Source: Pseudomonadota bacterium
GTDB lineage: Bacteria > Desulfobacterota > Anaeroferrophillalia > Anaeroferrophillales > Tharpellaceae
Length of the DNA stretch: 8,413 bases
Direction: 5' to 3'
Assembly (NCBI GenBank): GCA_015486505.1
Contig: WFRP01000316.1
Span: 1 to 8,413 of the forward strand
This document shows positions 1 through 6,692 of this stretch, one piece after another. Every line of letters begins with the position of its first letter. Position 1 is the first letter of the stretch. The translations under genes were made by a program, and so were the position numbers. Under the pieces are notes generated by a model. The model had not been told where the DNA came from. It made no database searches and was given only the letters and a program-made list of their open reading frames with translations.

Positions 1-158
1 AAAAAGCCAATATGTCAACCAGCGGCCTTAGCGGCCGCATCACTTTCTCCGGCGACCTGCAACCGTTCTGGCCGGAGTTGCTGCTGGGAACCTACGTCAA
101 TATCGGCAAAAATACCAGTTTCGGGTTAGGACGCTACCGGATGACTGGCAACGGTTAA
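1..158 (+). CDS. cas6: Cas6-like CRISPR pre-crRNA endoribonuclease, C-terminal fragment
   Basis: Only the last 51 codons are in the window (reading codons from base 3, stop TAA at 156-158). The fragment contains G-x-x-G-x-I-x-F-x-G-D-L, then a P-E-L-L-L-G segment, then GKNTSFGLGRY near the end. This is the glycine-rich C-terminal signature of the Cas6 RAMP family (Cas6 C-terminal domain type), where the loop contacts the crRNA repeat. Cas6 cuts the precursor CRISPR transcript within repeats to release crRNAs, which type III complexes then load. It lies 158 nt upstream of cmr1 on the same strand, a common arrangement. The catalytic residues of Cas6 are usually in the N-terminal half, so activity cannot be judged here. 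Another RAMP protein with a similar glycine loop is possible but less likely, because the spacing and the G-x-x-S-F-G-L-G-x-Y ending are typical of Cas6. Confidence 0.85.
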   Translation, partial: KANMSTSGLSGRITFSGDLQPFWPELLLGTYVNIGKNTSFGLGRYRMTGNG

Positions 159-270
159 AAATTGCATGGCAAGCAAAAAACTTTTGATAATTTCTATAAG
201 CTACCAATTTGCGAGCCATTAAAATGCCTTGAGTAGTGGGTTTCGTTCCCGTACTGACAGTTAACAATCA

Positions 271-318
271 AAGTTGTGAACTTATCAAGTTTTACATATA
301 AATCAGGAGGTTTTACAT
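271..318 (+). promoter_or_regulatory. Repeat-rich candidate control region directly upstream of cmr1
   Basis: Three 5-bp half-sites alternate in orientation at exact 8-bp steps: AAGTT at 271-275, AACTT at 279-283 and AAGTT at 287-291. They overlap a perfect 9-bp direct repeat, GTTTTACAT, at 289-297 and 310-318. The two copies start 21 bp apart, about two helical turns, and the second copy includes the first two bases of the cmr1 start codon. The cmr1 ribosome binding site AGGAGG (305-310) sits between the copies. The layout resembles an operator or an RNA-level control site, but no binding protein is identifiable and the region is AT-rich, so chance is a real alternative. A TTGTGA (274-279) plus TATAAA (297-302) pair with 17-bp spacing also lies here; see the rejected list for why I do not call it the promoter. 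Confidence 0.35.
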
Positions 319-1357
319 GGCTATAAATATTTCCCGGTTTCATGGTCGGGAAAGAATTGAGTTGGATTGTGAGATTATTACTCCGATGTTTATGGGTGGC
401 TCTGACCAGAATGCCGAGTTACGGGCCGCATCTATTAAGGGTTTACTGCGCTACTGGTGGCGGGTGTCCTCCGGTTGGCAATTTCATTCTGATACAGAAA
501 TGTATTCAGCTGAGGCTAAGTTGTTTGGTAGTCCCGACGATAATAGCGGAAGAAGCCGGGTTATTGTTGAGGTTGTGCCGGGGACCGGTTTAACCGCTGA
601 TAAGTCTGGCTTCAGGAAACTTGAAAACATAAAACATCCAGAGGTTAATAATGGCAGGGTTGATCCCTTGAACTATCTTGCGGGAATGGGTTTAATTCAT
701 TTTCGTAAAGGGATATTGCACTCATATTTTTCACCGGGCGGTCATTTTGAACTGACGATAACTGCCCCGCCCGAAGATGTGAGGAAAATGTTGTTATTAT
801 TTAAAGCCTTTGCCGCCGCCGGCAGCCGCTCCCGTAATGGCTGGGGGTCGCTTAATATTCTGGCCAAAAAAGGTTTTTCAGAATCACCAGAATCATCGGC
901 AGCATCTTTACAAACGACCATCAAACCTTTTACTGAGACGTTTAGCTGTGATTATCCCCATTGTCTGGGAGCAGATGCCAAAGGCTTGTTACTTTGGCAA
1001 ACGCAAGTTGCCACTGAAAACTGGGAGGATTGTTTGCGGATGTTAGCCGATACCTATGTGAAAACAAGGTTGTCTTTGCAAATTGCCGGGCGGGGAAAAC
1101 AGGAAAGACATCTTTTAGGGTATCCGGTTACCAATCATTCGGTACCTAAATGGAATCGTCATGCCTCCGCTCTGCGTTTGCTGGTAAAAAAATCCGGCGC
1201 AGGATTGTACCGCGGCTATATTTTACATATTCCCCATCTCTTCAGCAAAGAGATGTGGGCTGAACTGAGTGCTGAGAGACAGAAAGATATCTGGCGCAAA
1301 GTGCACACCAAACTTGACGATCTCATGTCACGTGCTACCCTGGAGGTTTTGTTATGA
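317..1357 (+). CDS. cmr1: Type III-B Cmr complex RAMP protein Cmr1
   Basis: Cmr1 is a Cas7-like RAMP subunit that caps one end of the Cmr ribonucleoprotein, near the 3' end of the crRNA, and helps capture target RNA. The 346-residue protein is of normal family length. Residues 35-49 give LRAASIKGLLRYWWR, the highly characteristic Cmr1 helix after the first strand. Residues 169-178 (GSRSRNGWGS) form the glycine-rich loop of the first RAMP fold. The second half carries the R-H-A-S-A-L (281-286) and Y-R-G-Y-I-L-H-I-P (298-306) segments expected in the second ferredoxin-like half. The ATG at 317 is chosen because AGGAGG (305-310) lies 6 nt upstream and homologous sequence begins soon after. Its stop overlaps the cas10 start as ATGA (1354-1357), so the two genes should be translationally coupled. 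No defect is visible. Confidence 0.95.
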   Translation: MAINISRFHGRERIELDCEIITPMFMGGSDQNAELRAASIKGLLRYWWRVSSGWQFHSDTEMYSAEAKLFGSPDDNSGRSRVIVEVVPGTGLTADKSGFRKLENIKHPEVNNGRVDPLNYLAGMGLIHFRKGILHSYFSPGGHFELTITAPPEDVRKMLLLFKAFAAAGSRSRNGWGSLNILAKKGFSESPESSAASLQTTIKPFTETFSCDYPHCLGADAKGLLLWQTQVATENWEDCLRMLADTYVKTRLSLQIAGRGKQERHLLGYPVTNHSVPKWNRHASALRLLVKKSGAGLYRGYILHIPHLFSKEMWAELSAERQKDIWRKVHTKLDDLMSRATLEVLL

Positions 1358-4287
1358 GTTTTTTTGCTCAAGATACCAGTTATTGGAATAATAAAGTTAA
1401 AAATTTCCTCCACGACCCGCCGGATAAGGCTTTACAGATCCCCGGGCATGAAAAGCGCAGCAACCTGTTGCTGGATGCTTTGGGAATCTCGGCAACCTTA
1501 CAGAGCGAAGATTACCGTGATGAGGATCGTATCGCTGCCGGAATGGATCGAATTGTGTTGCCTGGTTATTCTTCGGAAGCAAAGAATAACGGGGCCGTCG
1601 ATTTTCTTAAAGACCCGGTTATTACCCATCCTCTGGGAAACAATACGCCTTTGAAGATAAAATTACCGAAAAGTTTTTCAGGTTCGGGGAAAACTGCAAA
1701 AATCGATGAAATTGCGATGGAAATGCAAAAGTTGCTGCGTGATGATCTGGGAGTTAAGGCTGATGGTCGGGGATTGTCGGAAAAACCCAGTCTGAAAGGT
1801 GATGAAAAAGCCTTTGCACCGATGCGTTTTCACTATCTTCATTTTCTTTTCAAAAAACGTCTGGCAACTGAAAATATTGGTGGTCTTGGAGCTTTGTGGC
1901 CCCGGATTCCGGCAGATACCCGGTTGCCGGATCATTCTATATGGCAGCATAACAGCCTGGTTTCGGCATTGGCATCATGCAATGAGCTTTCACCCGAACA
2001 TCAAGCCGGGGTTATGGTTTTTGCTTTAACCCCGGTCCAGGATTTTATCACCAAAGCCCGTAAGCTCAGAGATCTCTGGAGTGGGTCTCTGATACTTTCA
2101 TGGCTTGCGTTTGAAGGAATTAAAGTGGTTATTTCCGAACTTGGTGCAGACCATGTACTTTATCCCAGCCTCCATGATCAGCCCATGATTGAAGATTTTC
2201 TCAGACAGTTGGGTATGAATGAGTTGCTTACAAACAGTTGTCATTCCGGCAGCACCCGGCAAAATATAAACGGGGTCGCTTCATTTCCGAACAAATTTGT
2301 TTTTCTGGCACCCAAAGGTCGGGAGACTGAAATTGCGGATAAAATTGCCGGTGCCGTCAAGGATGCTTGGATGGAACTTGGGCAACGGACATTGGCGCTG
2401 ATTTTTAAAAAAATAAAAAAAGAGGATAGTTTTATAGAAGAGATTTTTAGTCGACAACTGAGTAATTATTGGGAATTTCAATGGGCGGCTTCACCTTTGG
2501 TCGGGAAAAGTGACAAAGATATTATAGAAACTCTCCTGCATGAAAATTCGTGGAAACCGGCGTTCGCTCTACTTAAAGAAGCGGAAAAGTTTTTTCAGCT
2601 GCACGAAGATGGCAAAGGTTCGCTGTATAGTGTCAGCCATGCCCTGGCCCAAGGCTGTTTGGCGGCCGGTAAATTGAGCCGCATTAATCAACGGGTACCC
2701 GAGGCCGGGATTAAATGTGACATATTTGGTGAGTACGAGATTATTCATTATCGACAAACAAGCCAAAGTGACCGAAACCCGCCGCCCTCCCTTGATCCAT
2801 TCTGGCAGGATTTACGCAATGCCTGGGACAATGCCACTGATTTCAAGAAAACTGAACGTCTTTGCGCTCTCGGCCTGGTTAAAAGATTGGCGTACCGGGT
2901 CTGTCAGGAGATTGAAAACCACCCTCTCCGATCATTTTTTAAGAATGCTGATAATTTCCCTTCGACTACGGAAATGTCTATGTTTTATTGGTATAATTCA
3001 GCACTTGAAAAAGCTAAAAAGAATGAAGTTCTGGCCGGGTTACTGGCCGAACTGCTGAATGAAAACCAAAAGAAGGAACCTCTTTCAGTACTTGCCCAAT
3101 GTTGGCATGAACAAAATGAACCCCAAAACGTAAAGCGTGAAGGTTATGATATCGCCGACACATCCACGGTAAACAAAACAGCGGCAAAAAAGATTTTCAA
3201 AACCCATTCAATTTGTGATCATCAAAAATATTATGCCATTCTTTTGATGGACGGCGACCGTTTGGGGAAACTGGTAAATGGTGAAACTCTGGGGGCAACC
3301 TGGGGAAGTGTGCTGGCTCCCGGCTTGCGAATGCGGCTTACGGGAGATTTTGCAAAAAAACATAAAGATTTCTGGCGGAAATTTTTCAGTCAACGTCGGC
3401 TCGTAGCCCCTTCTACTCATGCCGCGATTTCCGAGGCGTTGGGAGATTTTTCCCTGCATACCGTACCGGCAGTCATAAATAAATACGATGGTCAGTTGAT
3501 CTATGCCGGTGGTGATGATGTCTGTGCGATTATGCCGGTGGCGACAGTACTTGACGCGGCCCGGGAAATTTCCCACTATTATAAGGCGGGATTTGTTTCT
3601 CTCGACGATTCTAACGGAGGCAGCGGCAAAATTTTAGATGCGAACTGGAATCTTTCCCCGAATCGTTTAGCAGTCCATCCCGGTCAGGGAGATCAGATTT
3701 CGATTTCTGCCGGAATTTTAGTGGCGCATCACAAAAAACCGCTGTCACGCGTTTTGCAACGCAGCCATGAACTTCTCAATATGGCGAAAAAAGAAGGTAA
3801 GCGCAACGCTTTTGCCCTGGAACTGGATAAACGTTCCGGTGGCGGCCGGATCATGCTGGGACAGTGGACGGCACTGCCGGAAAAACGGCTTTCTCTGGCG
3901 CAAAACTTGGCGGCAACTTCACTGCTGGAGCATTTTTTGATTGTTGGAGATAGTCTGGCGGGTATGGAAGATGAAGGTATGAGTTCTTCGCTGGCCTATC
4001 GCCTTGAAACTTTTCGCCCCGGTCTGGCTGCGATCATGAAGAAAAATCCCGCGTTGTTACCGGCTTTTATTGAACAACAACTGCAACGATCGGCTGCCGG
4101 CAGCTCAGGTGGCAATGATTCAACCACAGAGAGTAAAGCAAAACGTAATATCTTAGCCCAAAGTGTAGCGGCGCTGCTGGCCCGTAACGATCAAGAAAAT
4201 CGGTCGTTGCCGATTGAATCACTGATTGTGGCTAAATTTATCGGTCTTTGTCGAAAACAGCGGCTTGATGAGCCGGAGGAGGTTTGA
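1354..4287 (+). CDS. cas10: Cas10 (Cmr2), HD and Palm-domain large subunit of the type III-B complex
   Basis: Cas10 is the signature subunit of type III systems. When target RNA binds, its HD domain can cut ssDNA and its Palm domains convert ATP into cyclic oligoadenylate messengers. The 977-residue protein has normal length. The N-terminus has LHDPPDKAL with the HD dyad at H20-D21, then ADTRLPDHSIW (about 187-197), then PVQDFITKARKLRDLWSGS (227-245), all typical of Cmr2. The cyclase site is intact: the first acidic pair is in MDGD (D633, D635) and the GGDD motif is at 719-722, followed by SAGILVAHH (785-793). The expected zinc finger is altered: C455-D-I-F458 and C504-A-L-G507 each lack their second cysteine. 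A Ser/Gly-rich stretch lies near residues 913-923. TGGAGG (1341-1346) precedes the ATG by 7 nt. Confidence in identity is very high; the effect of the zinc-finger change is unknown. Confidence 0.98.
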   Translation: MSFFAQDTSYWNNKVKNFLHDPPDKALQIPGHEKRSNLLLDALGISATLQSEDYRDEDRIAAGMDRIVLPGYSSEAKNNGAVDFLKDPVITHPLGNNTPLKIKLPKSFSGSGKTAKIDEIAMEMQKLLRDDLGVKADGRGLSEKPSLKGDEKAFAPMRFHYLHFLFKKRLATENIGGLGALWPRIPADTRLPDHSIWQHNSLVSALASCNELSPEHQAGVMVFALTPVQDFITKARKLRDLWSGSLILSWLAFEGIKVVISELGADHVLYPSLHDQPMIEDFLRQLGMNELLTNSCHSGSTRQNINGVASFPNKFVFLAPKGRETEIADKIAGAVKDAWMELGQRTLALIFKKIKKEDSFIEEIFSRQLSNYWEFQWAASPLVGKSDKDIIETLLHENSWKPAFALLKEAEKFFQLHEDGKGSLYSVSHALAQGCLAAGKLSRINQRVPEAGIKCDIFGEYEIIHYRQTSQSDRNPPPSLDPFWQDLRNAWDNATDFKKTERLCALGLVKRLAYRVCQEIENHPLRSFFKNADNFPSTTEMSMFYWYNSALEKAKKNEVLAGLLAELLNENQKKEPLSVLAQCWHEQNEPQNVKREGYDIADTSTVNKTAAKKIFKTHSICDHQKYYAILLMDGDRLGKLVNGETLGATWGSVLAPGLRMRLTGDFAKKHKDFWRKFFSQRRLVAPSTHAAISEALGDFSLHTVPAVINKYDGQLIYAGGDDVCAIMPVATVLDAAREISHYYKAGFVSLDDSNGGSGKILDANWNLSPNRLAVHPGQGDQISISAGILVAHHKKPLSRVLQRSHELLNMAKKEGKRNAFALELDKRSGGGRIMLGQWTALPEKRLSLAQNLAATSLLEHFLIVGDSLAGMEDEGMSSSLAYRLETFRPGLAAIMKKNPALLPAFIEQQLQRSAAGSSGGNDSTTESKAKRNILAQSVAALLARNDQENRSLPIESLIVAKFIGLCRKQRLDEPEEV
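4275..4282 (+). promoter_or_regulatory. Ribosome binding site that sets the cmr3 start at 4290
   Basis: GGAGGAGG sits inside the last codons of cas10. Its 3' end is 7 nt from the ATG at 4290, an ideal spacing, but only 1 nt from an in-frame TTG at 4284 that would otherwise give a two-residue longer protein. The ATG is therefore the better start, leaving a 2-nt gap after the cas10 stop instead of an overlap. Confidence 0.85.
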
Positions 4288-4289
4288 TT

Positions 4290-5342
4290 ATGCCGGAAAA
4301 AATAACCTGGTTAGCGTTAACTCCGGTTGATACTTTAACCTTTCGCGGAGCGGAAGCTATGGTTGCAGGTGAAAGCCACGAAGCTGCCACACTCTTTCCG
4401 CCGCTGCCCTCCACTTTGACAGGGGCGGTGCGAACCGCCATTTTGCGACAGCGAAAAATTAAACCTTGTGATTACCTGGCCAATCCGAAAAAATATGCTG
4501 AACTCTATCCTCTGTTAGGGCTCCCTGAAAAACCGGGTTTTTCCTTGTCCGGGCCGCTTTTTTTGTTACACGACGAGGTTTTTCTTCCGGCTCCCGGACA
4601 TTGGTTCAAAGAGAAAAATGACAAGCCGGAAACGGCGGCACCGATTTGTATCCAGGCCGCAAAGCCGCTACCCGATGTTTGCCGCGATCCAGGTCTGCGT
4701 GGCTCCGTCAGAGAACCTTTCTGGCTTTGTAATCCGGTTGGCGCGGAGATGGAGCCTTTATCCGGATATTGGGCATCAGTGGCCGCTTTTGCTCAAGCAA
4801 AAAAGAACCCCGACTCTTTCACGCTTAATTTATTGACCGAAACTCAAACAATAACCGCCGGAGCTGCCGCAATTATTCATGGTCGCAACCTATATGATTT
4901 AGAGGGTCGTTTCGGCATCGCACTGGAAGAGAATATGCGGCGGGTCAAGGAGGGTCACCTGTTTGCTTCGCAGCACCTCAGGTTAAAGCCCGGGGTTCAG
5001 CTTTTAACGGGAATAGTTGCATCATCGACGAAAGATCTGGCTGAATCGGGGCTTATGCAACTCGGTGGAGAACAGCGGATTTGCGGCTATCACAAAATTG
5101 ATAATTTGCTGATACCGAATAATGAATCTGGAAATTTATTTATGAATTTATCCCCGATTCCGGTAACGGCTTTGCCGAAAGAGCTTTTCAAACACTCCTG
5201 GGCCGGGAGTAAATTACTTCGGGTTGGAGGTTGGGATATGAAAAAAGGTTTTCATAAAGATATGGAGACCTGGTATCCGGCGGGTACGGTTTTTCAGGGA
5301 ACTGAGAATTTAGTTTTAGCAAACGGTTTTATTCGGCTTTAA
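4290..5342 (+). CDS. cmr3: Type III-B Cmr complex protein Cmr3
   Basis: Cmr3 is a Cas5-like RAMP protein that pairs with Cas10 at the base of the complex and holds the 5' repeat-derived tag of the crRNA. From the ATG at 4290 the protein is 350 residues, normal for the family. The N-terminus reads L-A-L-T-P-V-D-T-L-T-F-R-G (8-20), followed by TLFPPLPSTLTGAVRTAIL (34-52), which matches the Cmr3 hallmark of a short F-R segment, then F-P-P-x-P-S-T, then G-A-x-R-T. Near the C-terminus, GGWD (313-316) and WYPAGTVF (328-335) match the conserved end of the family. An in-frame TTG six bases upstream is rejected because GGAGGAGG would be only 1 nt away. The gene lies 2 nt after cas10 and 19 nt before cmr4, so it is part of the same message. 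Nothing looks broken. Confidence 0.95.
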   Translation: MPEKITWLALTPVDTLTFRGAEAMVAGESHEAATLFPPLPSTLTGAVRTAILRQRKIKPCDYLANPKKYAELYPLLGLPEKPGFSLSGPLFLLHDEVFLPAPGHWFKEKNDKPETAAPICIQAAKPLPDVCRDPGLRGSVREPFWLCNPVGAEMEPLSGYWASVAAFAQAKKNPDSFTLNLLTETQTITAGAAAIIHGRNLYDLEGRFGIALEENMRRVKEGHLFASQHLRLKPGVQLLTGIVASSTKDLAESGLMQLGGEQRICGYHKIDNLLIPNNESGNLFMNLSPIPVTALPKELFKHSWAGSKLLRVGGWDMKKGFHKDMETWYPAGTVFQGTENLVLANGFIRL

Positions 5343-5361
5343 AAAGGAAAAGGAGAGCTTT

Positions 5362-6288
5362 ATGTACTTACAGGAAAACACTAAATTTTGTCTGCTTCAC
5401 GCGATTTCACCGGTACATGCGGGTTCCGGAGCCGCAACCGGTGCCGTAGATTTGCCGATTCAACGAGAGAAGCACAGCAATTGGCCGCAGATTCAGGCAT
5501 CCGGCGTAAAGGGCGCTTTTCGCGACCATTGTTTACGGTTTTGGGCGCACTCATCGACCGCGCTCGAACCTTTTGCCGATAAAGTTAAACAATCTGAAGA
5601 TGCGGTTAAACGAATTTTCGGTTCAGATTCCGGCAACGGCGGCGGTCAGGCTGGAGCCGTAGCTTTTTCCGACGCCCGTCTGCTCGCCTTTCCGGTGCGG
5701 TCCAGTGCAGCACCTTTTGTTTGGGTTACCTGTCCGGCTCTGGTAAAAAGAGGGTTGCGGGATCTGGCACTGGTCGGTCGTAAAACCGACAATCCGGTAT
5801 CCTCTATGGTAACCGGAGATAATTATCTTGTTCTTACCGACAGCGCCGAAACCATCTCCGATGATTTGGTACTTGAGGATATCTGTTTAAGTCCTGCCGG
5901 GAAAAATGAAAAACTGAGCCGGATTTTTGTAGAATTGCTGCCCGAGCTCGAACGGCTGATATTAATACCGGATCACCATTTTTCCTTTTTGGTTGAAACC
6001 GCAACTGAAATTCAGGCCCAGATTAAAATCGATCCGGCAACCGGGATCACAGCAACCGGCTCTCTGCGTTATGAGGAGTTGTTGCCGGCCGAAACAATTA
6101 TGTATTGCCTGGTCTTTTTTGGCGATGAGAAAGTTTCTGGAGACGACCCTTTGAAGATGAAAAATATTGCCGATGTCGTTACGGCCGCAGTCTCAAACCA
6201 CATTCAGATGGGTGGTGATTTAACCCTGGGCCGCGGTATCTTTTCCGTAAACTGGTGGTCTCCTGACAACAATGGAGGTGCACAATGA
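5362..6288 (+). CDS. cmr4: Type III-B Cmr complex backbone RNase Cmr4 (Cas7 family)
   Basis: Cmr4 is the Cas7-type subunit present in several copies that forms the backbone along the crRNA and cuts bound target RNA at 6-nt intervals. The protein has 308 residues, the usual size. Residues 17-36 contain PVHAGSGAATGAVDLPIQRE, the Cmr4 signature. D30 in VDLPIQRE corresponds to the aspartate known to be needed for target RNA cleavage in Cmr4 (D26 in Pyrococcus furiosus), so slicing should be active. ASGVKGAFR (46-54) is the RAMP helix motif and GGDLTLGRG (284-292) the C-terminal glycine loop. AGGAG (5351-5355) precedes the ATG by 6 nt. The gene begins 19 nt after cmr3, the only gap over 2 nt inside the cmr block, and its own strong site fits a need for more copies of this subunit. 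Its stop overlaps the cmr5 start as ATGA (6285-6288). Confidence 0.97.
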   Translation: MYLQENTKFCLLHAISPVHAGSGAATGAVDLPIQREKHSNWPQIQASGVKGAFRDHCLRFWAHSSTALEPFADKVKQSEDAVKRIFGSDSGNGGGQAGAVAFSDARLLAFPVRSSAAPFVWVTCPALVKRGLRDLALVGRKTDNPVSSMVTGDNYLVLTDSAETISDDLVLEDICLSPAGKNEKLSRIFVELLPELERLILIPDHHFSFLVETATEIQAQIKIDPATGITATGSLRYEELLPAETIMYCLVFFGDEKVSGDDPLKMKNIADVVTAAVSNHIQMGGDLTLGRGIFSVNWWSPDNNGGAQ

Positions 6289-6692
6289 AAACTACTCTCG
6301 CCCAACAACGAGCCGCTTTCTCTCTTGAACAACTGGAAAATTTACAGTGTAAACGGGATGATTTTAAAAGCTTTGCGGCAGGTTTGCCGTCTATGATTTT
6401 GCAGAATGGTTTCGGTCAGGCCCTGGCCTTTCTGGCGGCTAAAGGAAGTAAAGAGCAAGCCGGCCAGATTAAGTTTAAAACCGAAGATAAACACTATGCC
6501 GCTTTAGAAATTATTCTGGCCTGGTTGGTTGATCGTAAATTGTTGGCGGCGGCAGATGAAAAAGAACAGATAATGCAGATCAGTAAAATGGAGCAGACTG
6601 ATTATCTTCGTGCTCAACGTGAAACTCTGGCCATGCTCGAATGGCTCAAACGTTATGCTAATGCCGCCCTGTTTCCGGAGGATAATTCATGA
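6285..6692 (+). CDS. cmr5: Type III-B Cmr complex small subunit Cmr5 (Cas11 family)
   Basis: Cmr5 is the small helical Cas11-type subunit that stacks as a second filament along the Cmr4 backbone and steadies the target RNA. The 135-residue length and all-helical look fit. Residues 33-50 (GLPSMILQNGFGQALAFL) are the family hallmark, L-P-x-M-I-x-x-N-G followed by a hydrophobic A-F-L. The C-terminus has E-W-L-K-R-Y-A-N-A (119-127), matching the conserved W-L-K-R helix, and E105-x-x-Y-L-R-A-Q-R lies just before it. GGAGGTG (6274-6280) gives the ribosome binding site. Start and stop overlap the neighbouring cmr4 and cmr6 genes by ATGA on both sides, so its translation is probably coupled to both. 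No catalytic role is expected. Confidence 0.94.
   Translation: MKTTLAQQRAAFSLEQLENLQCKRDDFKSFAAGLPSMILQNGFGQALAFLAAKGSKEQAGQIKFKTEDKHYAALEIILAWLVDRKLLAAADEKEQIMQISKMEQTDYLRAQRETLAMLEWLKRYANAALFPEDNS

Noticed and set aside
235..255. Possible hairpin or CRISPR-repeat-like piece around GGGTTTCGTTCCC (238-250)
   Set aside because: The stem is only three G-C pairs with a seven-base loop, with bulged extension, there is no T-run after it, and no second copy exists in the window to support a CRISPR repeat or a terminator.
274..302. Sigma-70-like promoter TTGTGA (274-279), 17-bp spacer, TATAAA (297-302) before cmr1
   Set aside because: The match is decent, but transcription would begin near 309, inside or just after the AGGAGG site at 305-310, so the message would lack most of its ribosome binding site. 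I keep it only as part of the candidate control region.
2401..2425. A7-T-A7 run in cas10 that might promote frameshifting or transcript slippage
   Set aside because: A -1 shift meets a stop within a few codons and would only truncate Cas10 before the Palm domain. It encodes an ordinary lysine-rich segment in AT-rich sequence, and no stimulating structure is apparent.
3208..3576. 122-codon open frame on the minus strand opposite the cas10 Palm domain
   Set aside because: It covers the conserved cyclase motifs on the other strand, its product resembles no family I know, and no ribosome binding site supports it.
4284..4289. TTG start for cmr3 overlapping the cas10 stop
   Set aside because: GGAGGAGG would end 1 nt before it, too close for initiation, while the ATG at 4290 has a 7-nt spacing.
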